DNA from: Lycium barbarum
Lineage: Eukaryota; Streptophyta; Magnoliopsida; Solanales; Solanaceae
Assembly: GCF_019175385.1 (NCBI RefSeq)
Contig: NC_083338.1
Span: 91,719,777-91,783,776 of the forward strand
DNA length: 64,000 nucleotides
Direction of reading: 5' to 3'
Positions 1-12,084 of the stretch are shown in pieces. The position numbers and the translations under genes were made by a program. Every line of letters begins with the position of its first letter. Within the stretch, counting starts at the first letter, position 1. Below the pieces are notes generated by a model that saw nothing but the letters and a program-made list of their open reading frames with translations, had not been told where the DNA came from and ran no database searches.

Positions 1-5
1 GTGAG

Positions 6-335
6 TTGGAGAAGCTGAAAAAGGAGCTTGACACACTCAAGATGCACGGGATGGTAGCCGCACCAGCACCAGCACCACGGGCCATTTTGCCTAGTACGTT
101 TAAGGTGCTGGATTTGCTTGATTCTGAGGAGGAGACGGAGGATGTGGAACCTTTTGTTCGCGGTACTGGAAAGAGGGTCAGTGAGTCATCTGAGGACCCG
201 GAGGAGTTGGCCAGGAGATTAAAAAAGACTAAAAAGAAGGATCTGCAGCAGGCGATCTTTCAATCATTGGTTGAGCCGCAGCGCCAACCTGGAGAGTCCT
301 CAAGTCAGCCGCCGGATGCGGCGGGCCAGCCATGA
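6..335 (+). CDS. C-terminal end of an unrecognised retroelement ORF
   Basis: An open frame of 109 codons reaches a TGA at 333-335 and is still open at the left edge of the window, so it is the end of a longer protein. The visible part starts with a charged, possibly coiled-coil stretch (EKLKKELDTLK), then an Ala/Pro linker, an acidic patch (residues about 37-48, DLLDSEEETEDVE), a basic run (KKTKKKD) and a Gln/Ser/Pro-rich tail. No catalytic or zinc motif is visible. Its place upstream of a long non-coding 3' region and a 3' LTR suggests the last ORF of the left-hand element, such as a plant transposon-type protein of unknown role. It could instead be a captured fragment. No function is assigned. 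Confidence 0.45.
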   Translation: MEKLKKELDTLKMHGMVAAPAPAPRAILPSTFKVLDLLDSEEETEDVEPFVRGTGKRVSESSEDPEELARRLKKTKKKDLQQAIFQSLVEPQRQPGESSSQPPDAAGQP

Positions 336-1911
336 GATGTTCACAGCATTCAGGTATTTTCTCGCTCCCTTGTTCTTATATTTGAAGCACTGAGACAGTA
401 CTTGATTTTTGTTGGGGGTGGGACTTATTGATAGTAGGGTAGCGTAAATATGTGTTTAGGAACCCCCTCGGCTTTTCTTTGCCAGAATTATTTTCCTGAG
501 GGGGGTTTATTTTGTTGAAACTGGCATGTTTAGGATGTTGCTTAGGTTGAGTAGAATAATTTTGACTTATTTGGTGTTACTTTGTAACTGATGGCATGTT
601 TGTGGTTTGTTGAAAATTTTGGACCCCTCAGAAAATTTGAAAAATGCATACTTAGAACAGTTATTGTCTGACATGATTGATTCTTTATATGAAATTGTGA
701 TTATTGGGGTATTGTGTGTGATGAATGACTACTTAGGAGGCCACAAGTGTAAAAATGATTATCCTTATGCCGATGTGTATGTGAGTTGTTAGTTTTGTTC
801 TGTTTACGCATGTATAATCTAGAACTTTCCCGGTTAGTCTTGTTTGAAATCCGAAAGTTAGTTTGGTTGTGAAATGATCTTAGGCTTTCTTTGTGTTAAT
901 AAAGTCACTTTGCCTAAATAAGCCTCACCAAAAGCTGAAAATATCACTAGTCTTCCCCTTTTGAGCCTTTTTGACCCTTTTCTTGGCTAGCCGAATGAAA
1001 CCTCACCCGTTGTGAAAATTATCCATCTTCGCACCCGTTCCCTCCTTGATGCTACTAGATAGACGAGGCAAAACGCCTAAGTTGAGGGTACATTAAATGT
1101 GAAGTAGATGTGAGAACAAAGGTTGGGGGTGGTGAAATTTGCTAGTAGAGAGTCGATGTGGTAGTTGATACTATATAAAAAAATATATATAATAATAATA
1201 ATAATAATAATATATTCAATCAGAAAATTGAAACACAAAAAGAATTGCTAGTTGAATAGGAATAAAACCACATCGAGGTCGAAAACGTTAAAGAAAAGAA
1301 AGGGGCTGGAAAGAAAAGAGGCGAATCAGGGTAAAGAGATGTTGTAGTGTCAAGGAGGGTGAGTCACAAAAAAAAAAAAGTATCCTACCCGTCCCTAAGC
1401 CTACATTACAAGCCGAAACAAGTCCTAATGTGATCACAACCGAACGAGCCTAGGCTGAGAACATGGAAAATAAGGGCAAGCCTATGGTATTTGCATATGT
1501 GAATATGAATTATTTGTGAGTGTTGAGTGTCTTTCTCTTCTCGTTCATCTTCGTCCCATTCTTGTCGTATATATGTGTGTTGGGACATTCTTTGGTCTAT
1601 GTGAGGGCATAAGGATGAGAATTGATCAAACTAAAGTGACCGCCGAAAGTAGCGTTTGTGTGCATGATAATATGTTCGATAATGTAATCTCATGTATTGA
1701 AGCGTCATGGTTAGTCATAACATTCTTAAAGTGTGTAATATTGTTGTACAATAGACAGATGGGGTGGTCAGTTAAAGGAAAACATGCATGCTAGAAGTTC
1801 CGAGCCAAAACCGATGTAGACATTTTTATTCTGTGATATCTAGGTGTTAGATTGAGTCGTTGCGTGGTATGTCTTTCTTGAGGACAAGCAAATACTTTAA
1901 GTTGGGGGTGT
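336..1911 (+). other. non-coding 3' region of the left-hand element
   Basis: About 1.6 kb between the last ORF and the 3' LTR. It holds an (AAT)n run near 1190-1211, an A-run near 1368-1379 and only short chance ORFs (607-792, 1516-1794). No domain is recognised. A long non-coding stretch here is usual in Ogre/Athila-like elements. Confidence 0.6.
1899..1911 (+). promoter_or_regulatory. polypurine tract
   Basis: AAGTTGGGGGTGT directly abuts the LTR start TGATGTGG at 1912. In LTR elements this tract primes plus-strand DNA synthesis. Confidence 0.7.
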
Positions 1912-2179
1912 TGATGTGGCGTGATTTTTACGCCACAATCGATACTTTTCGGCTATAAGTTTTACTTGTTGTTAAGAAAGTCGATGTGATTTTACGTGTT
2001 TCTTAGTGTTTTTCAAGTAGGAACAGATTTGGCACAATCACAGTTGAAGTGCAGAACCAGGTCGTAAATTGAGGTTTACGGCTCGTATTCTACAATACGG
2101 GCCATATTCCGTGGTCGTATTAAAGGATTTCAGAAACAGAAAGTCAAGCTGAGAAGATGGTGATTTACGAGCTGAGTTT

Positions 2180-2398
2180 ACGGACCGTATTTCAGTTTAC
2201 GGTCCGTATTCCATCACGTATTTAGTCATTGAAGCGTCTGGCAGAAAGTCTGAGATTAGCAAAGTGAAAGACGACCAAGCAGTTTACGGACCGTAAACCA
2301 CTTTACGGTCCGTATTTTGGAAGGTTTGTTGCACACAGCTGAGAAGACGACGTGGGCGTAAACCATTTTTACGGTCCGTAAAGTGATTTACGGATCGT
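2180..2398. promoter_or_regulatory. cluster of six CGGWCCG palindromes in U3
   Basis: ACGGACCGT at 2180 and 2286, ACGGTCCGT at 2199, 2305 and 2371, and ACGGATCGT at 2390. The cluster ends about 57 bp before the TATA box. Placement suggests a transcription-factor array; that role is inferred. Confidence 0.55.
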
Positions 2399-2454
2399 AT
2401 TTCATCATGACGGGACTGAAGTGCAAAATCTGTAACTTATGTAATTTCGAAACG

Positions 2455-2463
2455 TATAAATAG
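2455..2463 (+). promoter_or_regulatory. TATA box of the left-hand LTR
   Basis: TATAAATAG is a canonical plant TATA box, located about 540 bp into the LTR, just after the palindrome cluster. Confidence 0.6.
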
Positions 2464-3329
2464 TCATTGTAGGGTTTTAATATTCATTATTCATTATATT
2501 TTTGTCTCTTGACTTAGAACAAAAACTTCTCTCTAGTTTTTGAAGATTCAAACATCAATTCAAGTATTACCAATTCCTTTTTTATTCCAAATTAAGCATT
2601 TATGAATTCTTCAATTTCTTATTTCTTGTTCTTTGTCATGAGTAGCTAAATTCCCTTGCTAGGGTTGTGAACCCAATGATGGGTGTTTTGTGATTTGGTG
2701 TTGTGATTGATATACACATAATGGATTATTAGGGTTTGATTATTCTTCATTCTTCATTCATAATTAATGGTTGCAAACATTGATTAAAGCCATAAACCTT
2801 AATTTATTTGGGAAAGTAATTAGGGTTGGTAAGAATAATTAACAAGGACTCAAAGCTTTAACCTTTGTTTAATAAATTCACTTAGGAATAAGATGAATTT
2901 ACTTGGCATGATTAATCGTTCTTCATGGTAACTTTCTTATATTTGGTAAAATCATAGAAAGACATAATCTTTATTTATTGGAAAATAGTAGAGATTCACA
3001 TAGAGATTAAGTGCATTCATATAATGATCCATTAGAAGTATATCAAGATCAATACGCATGATCATGCACCCTATCTAACGGGGACACAACCTTAGTTTCT
3101 TTTTTACCATAAATTTCCACCAAAACAATAGTTTAGAAATTAGTCATAGACAAAACCCAACTTTTACCAACATTATCGGATTAAGATATTAGACCTATAA
3201 CTTAGCATTTACGACTTTAGTAACCTTTTCACACCATATTCCCTGTGGGATTCGACCCCAACCTTGTTGGGTTACTATATTTGACAACGTCCGCGTTATA
3301 CCAATAATAGGTGTAATTTGAGTGTATCA

Positions 3330-3567
3330 GAGGCTCGTAGATACGTATGTGTGGGTAGTATGGTCTCACGATTTCCCACGTGTATATATGTATTATTTTG
3401 ATAGCCAAAGGGCTTATGTATATAAAGGTAAATATGTTTCAAATGAAAATGGTTTTCCTACGATTATGAGCATAAGAAATACGACTGTACGCAGAATGAG
3501 TAATAGGACGAGTGGTGCTTGGTGGTTAGCCCCGGTTGCCCGTCATGGCCCTAGCCGAGTCGTGACA
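3330..3567 (+). repeat. 3' end of a Tekay-type LTR (remnant)
   Basis: From GAGGC at 3330 to the terminal GTGACA at 3562-3567 the sequence follows the end of LTR F (reverse strand of 37939-38200): the GAGGCTYGTAGATACG block, the gtggtgctyggtggttagcc block, then the terminus. The upstream part of this LTR is cut off by the left-hand element. A short chance ORF (3322-3588) lies inside and is not a gene. Confidence 0.75.
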
Positions 3568-4716
3568 TTGATGTTGATACGAAGATAGTGTTCGGTATGA
3601 CTTATGTAGTGTATCATTATATTGTTGGCGTACCCATGTTGGTACGTGTAATATTGATCTTATTATTGGTGTTGACATATACATTGCATGCACTCTCATC
3701 CTTCATGTTATACTGTTGATACACTGTTGGTACTTGATAAAACCTGTGATGAGCTTGGCTCGATTTTTAAATGCGAGTGATGTGAGAGTCCGATTTTTGA
3801 TGTTAGTCCCGAAATCGTCAATTGAGTGAATGCATGGACTCCGCGGGTCCCCCAGGGTGGTGCCGGTGAGAACCCCAGTGGGAAAAGATCAGTGTCTCGT
3901 CTGTCTGTTGGGAAAAGATTTGGGACAAGTGGCACTTAGACTTAGCGATTCACCTTGGGTTGTGCTACCGAGACGTCGATACTTCCGTCCAGAGTACGTG
4001 TGTACACAGCATTGCATAGCATTTGCATTCATAAATCATTGGATTTCATTGCATTATGGCTTATATTGTGATGATCTATTGATTTACTTGTGTTGTTTAG
4101 GTTCAAATTGGATATATTGAGACTTGGCACACTTGGGTTTAAATTCCTCAACTTAGGTGATGACGTGTACTTGGTTTTGGCTTGTGTTTGACTTATTCTT
4201 GTTGATTTACCTGCTTATCTTGCTTTATTGTCTGAATTATGTTAGCTATACTTAGTCGGCCTATGATGTCTACCAGTATTGTGGTTTTGTACCGACCTGC
4301 ACTTGCTGCATTATTTTATGAATGCAAAATTCCATGTTGGATCTACTTCTGCTTCTCGTGGTTGATAGTTACCCCGAGAGTTGCTTAGAGTCTACGGGGT
4401 GAGCACGAGACGTCCGCCACCTTAAAGATTCTTCTAATTTATGTCTTATTTCCTATTCCAAGACATATTCGGACTTGATGTATAATTAATATTCCCGACT
4501 TGTAGATTTTAGTTAGATGCTCTTCTATGACCAAACCAGATACTGGGGCGGATTTCATTTACTTCGCATTTTCTTATTTATATTATAATTGTGAGACTTT
4601 CGCTATTTTACTTTTTCCGTTATTTTCTGTTATTTGTGAATGTTGAGTTAAGGGTTCGCCTACCGAGGTGGGAAAGGTAGGTGTCCGCACGACTTAGAGA
4701 AATTGGGTCGTGACTA
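3568..4716 (+). repeat. LTR fragment of a second gypsy-type family
   Basis: Non-coding, ending in ggtcgtgac at 4706-4714, the usual terminus of this LTR superfamily, here followed by TA instead of A. It holds the phrase gattcaccttgggttgtgct and cgcctaccgaggtgggaaag, which I recall from Solanaceae gypsy LTRs. The start is not visible because the Tekay LTR ending at 3567 was inserted in it. No primer site follows, so it is a solo or truncated LTR. Confidence 0.5.
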
Positions 4717-5859
4717 CATACCTCAAGTCGTTCAAGTAATCCAACAAGAAGTTTATCATCACTAGAGCGCCAATCCTATAACACAAGAATACATATACAA
4801 CTTAGATGGTGCTAGTATATCAAATATATTAATGATTACTTGATTCAAAAGTGAAATGTCCAACATTTCCCCTATTTCTTAATCATCACCACAAACTCCA
4901 CAACCAACAATTAAAATAGCAACCTCATATGATCTTCTTTAAGCTCATATTAACAACATTTAAAGTTATACAATTGAGCAGCTCCGTATACACTTGTATA
5001 CGACACTTCCTTCTTTCAAATACACCAAGTACAACAACCTCAACACACCCTCAACATTAACTATTATCCCCTATAACAATATTTTTCTCAAAACACACTA
5101 TCAATCTTAGCTCAAGTTGGATTACAACTCAAAATAGCATCAAGTTCATGTTTGAACCCTTACTCCAATTTATTTCCCTCAAACCTTAGCATAACTACCA
5201 TATAAACTCATAAACATGAAAATAAGATTAAATCTCACCTCATGGACTCAAGAACACTTCAATTCTAAGATCACTTAACCTTGAAGTATCCTCCAAAGCT
5301 TCTACAAGAAGAGGAGACAAGCTTCAACGAGACTTAGAAAACCCTAGGCACTTGATTCTCACTTTGATCTTTGATCTTTGATTCTCAATTTGATTTTTGC
5401 TTGGGGGAGTGAACTTGGGTTTGGGTTAAAGTGACTTAAGAATGAGGAGTTTGTAATATATAAAATCAGCAAAATCCACTGCCATAAAGATACGGTCTGT
5501 ATATTCTGGACGTATAAAATTTATACGACCAACTTACTCGCCATATAATTTTATACGGACCGTATAATGGTCCGTATTTCACCACCTCACAAACTACCTT
5601 CTCGGTTAAATTTTCAAATTATTAAATACGGTCCATATCACAAAACAAGAAACCTTATCTTATAAATAAGGTCCATATTTAACATTTGCAAAACCAACTT
5701 TTGACAAAACCTTACGCATCGATTCATTTATTCTCTAATCCATCCATGGCTTACTAAACATGAACTTATACTCTTATAAACATAAGATAGGCATGTTGAT
5801 CCTCGTATAACCTCGAAGATAACCCTCGGTGTCAACATGTAAAACAACGAGGTGTAACA
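4717..5859 (-). repeat. LTR fragment, minus orientation
   Basis: Read on the minus strand it starts TGTTACACCTCG at 5859, as LTRs A, C and F do. It has a palindrome cluster (5492-5674) and a TATA-like ttttatatattac (about 5453-5466), then a leader. The far end is missing: at 4716 it abuts the plus-strand LTR, with a cacatacct-like phrase shared with LTR F. No purine tract lies at the 5859 end, so it is a solo LTR or a 5' LTR. Confidence 0.6.
5492..5674. promoter_or_regulatory. palindrome cluster in U3 of the minus LTR
   Basis: ACGGTCTGT (5492), ACGGACCGT (5555), ATGGTCCGT (5566) and ACGGTCCAT (5628) lie upstream, in the minus sense, of the TATA-like site at 5453-5466. Confidence 0.45.
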
Positions 5860-8800
5860 ATAACATCTTAGTATATCAACTCTATACCCTGAGTATAACA
5901 AAAGGGGCAAAGTCCAAAAGTAGAAATGCCAAGCAGAACACAAAACTAGTCATATACAGTACCATCTTTGCACCTCTAAACCCCATCTTCCTTATTTAAC
6001 AAGCTATATTTATGCAATATACCTCCTTCCCTTTTAACTAGAAACATAGAGGATCTCATAGGAGTGTGATTCAACAGAGAGGAACCCTAGCTGCCTGGGA
6101 TCAATAGTACTAACATGAGTAAACTTAACTCAAAGCCTTTTCTTTTCCTAGCCCTAGGTAAGTCACTCTTTTCATATCACACCCAAGTGACAACCTCTTA
6201 GGCCTATTTTACTTAGCATGATCACAAACAATCCATTTTTTATTTCTAGTGATTTTATTTGTTCCCACCATTTTCACATTAGGCTAAGTTTAGACAGGCA
6301 ATCCAACATGAACAAATATATAGTTAACATGATTCATTCACAATCCTACAGTGTGACATCCTTTAGATCTAGTTAAGGGCAAAATGGGTATTTAAACTAG
6401 ATGATTTATCCTCGGTAGTAGTTTTAACATAAGTAATGAGAGACAAAGTAAGTAAGGCTGCTCTATAATGAGGTAGCAAAGGTCTAACATTAATTTATGT
6501 TTTTTAAGGTCAGCAATGATCATTTCAGAGCAATATGCAAGTTTTTTCATGCTTAAACAAATAGAAACTCAGAGTATAGTATTATCACAGGATCCTCAGG
6601 GTATTTAAGGAAACACACAAGCTATCAAATAGAAAAGATGGATAAGTGCATAGCAAAGGTAGCATCAGACACATGCATTAGTTATTTTAAGCTTAAACAG
6701 TCAACAAGAAGATCTCAGGAAAGCATCTACACTTATTCAAACATACACATTATCACTGACAGTCCCAACCAATATATGTGTATAGACATGGAATATAAGA
6801 GGATGCCAAAGACCATACAAGCTATCCAGGACTGAGGCTAGAATCTAAACATGCATTAAGACAATATTGAGGCTATGTCAAACTGTAATTTTCGAAAGTA
6901 AATATTGGACAGGCATGAATGACCCTATCAGACTCATAACATTAAGACACATACCCAAACAAAGCAATCTAGTTCAAATTTAACCGACATCAATCTCAGG
7001 TAAAATACATATATGCTTGAATAAAGCTAGGCTAAATAGATATGAGGCATGCTGATAACCTAGGACTAACTTGAACGAACACATAGTTAAAGTAGGAATT
7101 TGAGGTCAACATAGCATACTTGTAATCATTTAAATATACATACCATTGACTATAAATTAAACAAAATTAAAACTAATAGATATTAATCACACACAAGTTT
7201 AATTAGTACAGAAACCATAGGCATGATAACCAAATTGATCTAACAACCAACTAGACTAAAATATATAAACAATTACTGCTACCTAAACAAAGATCAAGAT
7301 TAAACTAAGCTAAAACTAAAACTAATCTACACTAGACATACAATACAAACTTTGAGTAACATATAAACACAAACAAACTAACTAAATACGCAAATGCTAA
7401 GGACATCAAAATAAATGAAATGAAAGGGATTTGTCTTTTTTGTGTGTAGCCTTTGATTGAGAATGGACTTCAAAAACCTCGTTCCTCCACTCTAACGCTC
7501 AGACACAAAAAAGAAAGGAAAAATTTAGACTAAACTAACTTGATTAAGTAAAGTTTTCAGCAATTAAATGCTAAACCCTAAGTAAATCAAGTTTTTGTGC
7601 TAAAAAATGAGACTTGTGTGTGTATTTCGTTGAATAATGGATGTGTTGAAGTGAGATATGGGGTTCCTTATATAGAACCCCAAATCTGAAAATCTAAACC
7701 CTAATTTTCGATGTGGGACTAAGAGATTTCGGGGGGAATTCCATTTCAAACCGATACTAACCAATGAAAATAGAGGATTCAAATTGAAGTACAAACAACA
7801 ACAATTAAGGAATTCATTCTCTTGACCATGTATTGCAGAAAAAGCAAATTAAAATTCAAAGATATACCTTGTTTGGGTTGAATCTTAGTGGACAGAGGAG
7901 CTAAGTATTAATTGCTTGCCTCAAATGGTGGTACATCCTCTATCAAATGCATTGGTACACTGAGATATTGTCGTCTACGGCAAAGATGATGCATTAGGAG
8001 TGAGAAGGGAGCGGCGACGCTAGGGTTTTCTCCGAGAAAACAATTGTCTCATAGAAATGAGTCTTGAAAGGGTCGTTTGGTTTGTGTTTCGTAGACTTAA
8101 GGGGTCAGCTCAGGTTTGGGCCAGGTCTGTCCATTTGGGCTGGACTCGGTCTAAACTTAAAAGAAAACAAAGGGGCTCGATATTCCTATATATGCATGGT
8201 GTACATGTATATACACGTATATTTGTGTATATTCATCGATACATGTGCATATATGGAGCGATAAAGTATGTCAATTTAACACATAGAGAAAATTAAAAGC
8301 TTGACAATTAATAACATTTCGATTATGACCAAATTAAAACTAACTAACCAATTAAACCCTTTTTAAAACACGGCCATATACATAGAGTGACTAGTTCTGC
8401 AATTATAAACTAATTGAATCAAATCATTCAATTGGCTATTTCAAATATAGCCATAACTACCACATAGCAAATTAATTTGATTGTTTTAATTGTAACCACA
8501 ATTAATATATTACTAATTGTAGTTAATTTTGAATAAAAGCAAATCTAGTCGTGCACGTTGTCAAATTGAGATGTAATTGATTATTTTATTTAATTAATCA
8601 ATTTCTTGAATTAATAGAGTAAAATAATCGTCAATTTGGCATTTAATAATTTAAATAATTAATTTAATTGTTTTGAACTATTTTGAATTAATTTTGACAA
8701 ACACTTTAATATTAATGGTAAAACATGCAAAATACTTTTAAATGACTTACAATATGTATATTTGAATTTATTTTTCCAAATGAAATGGAAAAATGTTATC

Positions 8801-9342
8801 AAAATAATATTTGTAAAGAAAATCATTTTTATGTATAAAATACATATTTCACTATGTTAGAGATCCAAGAATTTCAGATAATTAAATAAAAATTATTGGA
8901 GGGCCAAAATTAGGTTTCAATAGTAATATCATAAAATAGGATTGATTTAGAAGCACTCCATCAAAGACAAAACCCTAGTAGTTTGTTGTATAATACCCTC
9001 CAACCAGTCATATTTCAATGGTGTTTCCCGCTAATTTAACAATTAGATCGAGCCAAAATTTTAACTGAGTGGTCACAACATATAGTTCTTAAATATGAAT
9101 GGTGGAGATCTTATTTGGAGGCCCCGAGCAGTACGTGTCAAGCTATGAACAGTAGCTTCGAATTTGCTGAATACCTATTGCTTATTGATCATACAAACTT
9201 CAATTTGATGTGGAGTGATTCTTTGAAGCGTGGAGCTTACATTTGGAATAATTTATTTGTATTTGAGGCATGTCTATGTTTTTGAAATATTCTTTTGAAG
9301 TATCTCTATTTTTTGAAAAATCCTCTATATATATATATATAT
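5860..9342. other. AT-rich stretch without recognised gene or element
   Basis: About 3.5 kb with only short chance ORFs (for example 6638-6835, 8057-8296). It holds a minus-strand TATA-like palindrome (7661-7680), a GC-richer patch near 8005-8050, A/T-rich runs at 8300-8880 and an (AT)n run at 9328-9342 where element C inserted. It is either low-copy host DNA or an old element I cannot place. No coding exon could be supported. Confidence 0.5.
7661..7680 (-). promoter_or_regulatory. possible minus-strand core promoter inside a palindrome
   Basis: GGGTTC and GAACCC flank CTTATATA; read on the minus strand the centre is TATATAAG, a good TATA box. Leader-like CA-rich sequence follows on the minus strand down to about 7560. 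No ORF follows, so this may belong to an unrecognised LTR. Confidence 0.3.
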
Positions 9343-9791
9343 TGCTACACCTCAAAAATTTCACGTCGTTTGCGTCGTGAGTAAATTAACGTAAGCTTGG
9401 AGAGGTTATGGAACCCTTATAAAGTTAAGAAATACTCTTAACAAGTGCTAAGCAAGTGTCTAAAGGTTCTGGGATCAAGCAAATCGAAGAAAGTAAGTTG
9501 TAAAAAATTTAGGCAAAATTAGGCAGAATTTTGGACAGAAATTTTTTGTCAACTTCAGATAGGTATATATCCTAGGATATCAAAAGTTTTGAGGTGTTTC
9601 AAGAGCCTAAAATGAAGTTCGTCGAGTGTAGTTTCCAACACAATAAACTGTTCATCAATACGACATCAGAGTAGGGAGGTATGGGCATTTTAAAATGGAC
9701 TGTCAGAAGCCTGCGAACCAATGCGAAAATTCTAGAACTACTTAAAAGGCCCACCAATTTCAGCCCATCAGCTCAACCCGATTTGGACTAC

Positions 9792-9799
9792 TATATATA
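9792..9799 (+). promoter_or_regulatory. TATA box of C 5' LTR
   Basis: TATATATA within ctactatatatacccc, about 450 bp into the LTR; the 3' LTR has the same site at 33765-33772. Confidence 0.55.
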
Positions 9800-11356
9800 C
9801 CCCCTTAAGTAACCTAAATCACTTAATTTTTCACCATTTCTGATCTCCACACCTCTCTAGAACCTCCCACAACATTCATCCAATATCCTTACACCAAATC
9901 ATAGCAAATTTAGGAGTTTCAACATTAAATTAGGCTCAGGTTTGTAAGATTAACAACGAATCTCGACGAATCAAAGAAGGGCCACGACTTTGGGGCTCAT
10001 ATTTTCACCAAAACCGAACCTTAAAGACCCTATGAGCTCTGTCCAACACTCCAAACCATTCCAAATCAAATCAAGAGAAGATCGAGCCGTACAATTCTTA
10101 ACTAGTTTATGGAAGGAGCTTGTTCGTTCTTCTAATTGAAGTTGTGGTGGATACGTTTTAAGGGGAATTGTGTGAGGTAAAGTTATTCAAGTTATAAGGT
10201 ATGTTTTTCATCTTGACTTTGATATTAAGTTGTTTCTTTTTAGGATTTTAATGGTTTAAAGTAAAGGAAAACATTGCATAAAGGTCGTAGATAGATATGT
10301 TGATGTTGTTGGCTTATGGACTTAATTTCGAAGGAAGTTTCAGACGAATTTGTATATGGTTGTCATGTAGTAGCTTGATTACGTTATGGTTGATGTTGTT
10401 AATGATGTTTGGAAGTTGTTCTGGAATATGGAGGAAGTAGATAATATAGGGGAAATGCTATCTGATTTTCGTTGACTCAATTATTAGTCTAGTTTGATCT
10501 TATGAGAGTTTCAATGGCTTGACCTTGGTAAGAATTATATTGAATGTAGATTTGCGAGTTCAAAAGGATAAGCGTTATGTAGTTAAGGAAATGACAAAGT
10601 ATGCTAAGGCTAGTCTGTTTCTTTCTAAAGGCATGATCCTTTTCTTATGAACCCATACATGCTTTCCATAACATTCTTATTCCCAAAAAGCTAGAGGTTC
10701 ATGATTCTCAAAGTTCTTATGATGCAAAAGATAGATGTTTTCTATGATGATATTGGTGATCCCATTCTAGATATTCTAAGCTTACGGATTTGATGTTATT
10801 ATTAGATTATTGAGCTTATTTCATGATTTTCTTGATTTTATTCATTGTTGTTGATATCACCTAAGGATAGTTGTCCCTTCAAGGTGAGATATAGCGATGA
10901 TGATTGTTCCATAATATAAATCGGAGGTTACTGACCTTACGCCACTCTGATAAAATGGTAACTTTTAATTGGGCTCTCATGCATGCTATTTATATTATAT
11001 ATGTATATATGATATAAGAAAAGATGGTGGCGTTATATACGCATATATTATATGTATATGGGGTATGGGAAAAGGGTGACGACATTATATACGCACAACC
11101 ATCTGATCAGTTGGTATACTAGATATCTTCCCGGACGCGGGATGCCCGAACGCGGGATATATGGGTATATAATGATATATAATATATTTATGGATCGGGC
11201 AGCACGTTCCGCAGCACTATTATGTTATATATGTATGAGAAATGTTTTTGTGAAAAGGCTAAGCATGCATGGTATCTGCCTAAGAGGCACTTAGGGGCAC
11301 TGGTTATCTCTTTATTTCATGTTATGTTCCCTGTTGCTATTCATGCCTTACATACT

Positions 11357-11412
11357 CAGTACACTATTCATATTGACGTCCTTTCTTGTGGACACTACGT
11401 TCATGCCCACAG
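11357..11412 (+). promoter_or_regulatory. three-hairpin block, C 5' LTR (decayed)
   Basis: Only the middle stem is still paired (GTCC with GGAC). The first pair (CAGTAC/ATATTG) and third pair (CTACG/CACAG) are damaged, as expected in an old copy. Confidence 0.5.
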
Positions 11413-11879
11413 GTAGATAGGTAGACGGATCTGACCCCTAGGAACTTCATCAGCGAAGTTTAAAAAATGCTCCAGTTGCTTCGGAGCTGCACTTTATTGG
11501 TACTACTCTTATGTGTGTGTATATATATATATATATATATACTATGGCATGGGGGAGTCATGCCCCGTCTTGATGGATTCCTGTATTCTATATAGAGGCT
11601 TGTAGATAGATGTGTGTAGCCAGAAGTCCCATATCATTATCAGTTCATATTGTTGTATTATATTTTGGCAGCCTTGTTGGCTTATGTTTATGGGCTTAGT
11701 TATTGATGATTATATAGCGATGTGCCATTATCCTGTGATATATGCCCTTACAGAGTATGATACCCATGAGCTAGTTTTGTGGCCCACCAAGAATTAAGTA
11801 TGAGATATATGTTCAGTGGTGCTCGGTAGGTTAGCTCCGGGCACCCGTCATGGCCCTCCGGTTGGAGTCGTGACAAAAG

Positions 11880-11891
11880 TAGTATCGGAAC
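11880..11891 (+). promoter_or_regulatory. primer binding site of C (decayed)
   Basis: TAGTATCGGAAC follows the 5' LTR by four bases and differs at two positions from TGGTATCAGAAC in element A. The intact site pairs with the 3' end of initiator Met-tRNA. Confidence 0.7.
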
Positions 11892-12084
11892 AGTTCATCA
11901 TAGGGTATGTCTACGAGGCATGTCCAGTAGAGTCCTGTTTATGGGTGTGAAGCATGCCACACTTATAATCAGGAGGCTGCGAGGCATTTAGGAATGATTT
12001 ACCTTACTTTCTCATATTAGATCATGTGATAGAGCTATATTATCACGATTCCCTTTTTCCTAATCATGTGTTATGATTTCAGCG

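Larger units (their letters stand above)
1..3329 (+). mobile_element. 3' part of an Ogre/Athila-like LTR retrotransposon
   Basis: The window opens inside an element whose 3' LTR is 1912-3329. A purine tract lies directly before the LTR, preceded by the phrase gaggacaagcaaa, which is common before the purine tract of plant Athila/Ogre-like elements (recalled, not searched). The LTR ends are TGAT at 1912 and ATCA at 3326-3329. The sequence that follows, from GAGGC (3330), is the 3' end of a different, Tekay-type LTR, so this element inserted into that LTR. Its 5' LTR and coding region lie left of the window. The clade call is inference; the LTR boundaries are seen. Confidence 0.75.
1912..3329 (+). 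repeat. 3' LTR of the left-hand element
   Basis: 1418 bp bounded by TGAT and ATCA. U3 carries six ACGGNCCGT-like palindromes (2180-2398) followed by a TATA box (2455). The end (ccctgtgggattcgacccc near 3240) is a phrase typical of plant gypsy LTR ends. There is no partner LTR in the window. It splits the Tekay LTR that continues at 3330. Confidence 0.8.
9343..11875 (+). repeat. 5' LTR of element C
   Basis: 2533 bp from TGCTACACCTC to GTGACA. TATATATA at 9792-9799 is the probable promoter. It shares long blocks with 33315-35813, for example cgtaagcttggagagg near the start and the double GGACGCGGGATGCC-type repeat near 11130. An (AT)n run lies at 11520-11540. Confidence 0.9.

Noticed and set aside
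1..335. Envelope-like protein
   Set aside because: No signal peptide or membrane segment is visible in the 109 codons; the fragment is too short to classify.
8057..8296. 79-codon open frame in the unassigned stretch
   Set aside because: No homology recognised, no splice context, and part of it is ATA/CAT repeats.
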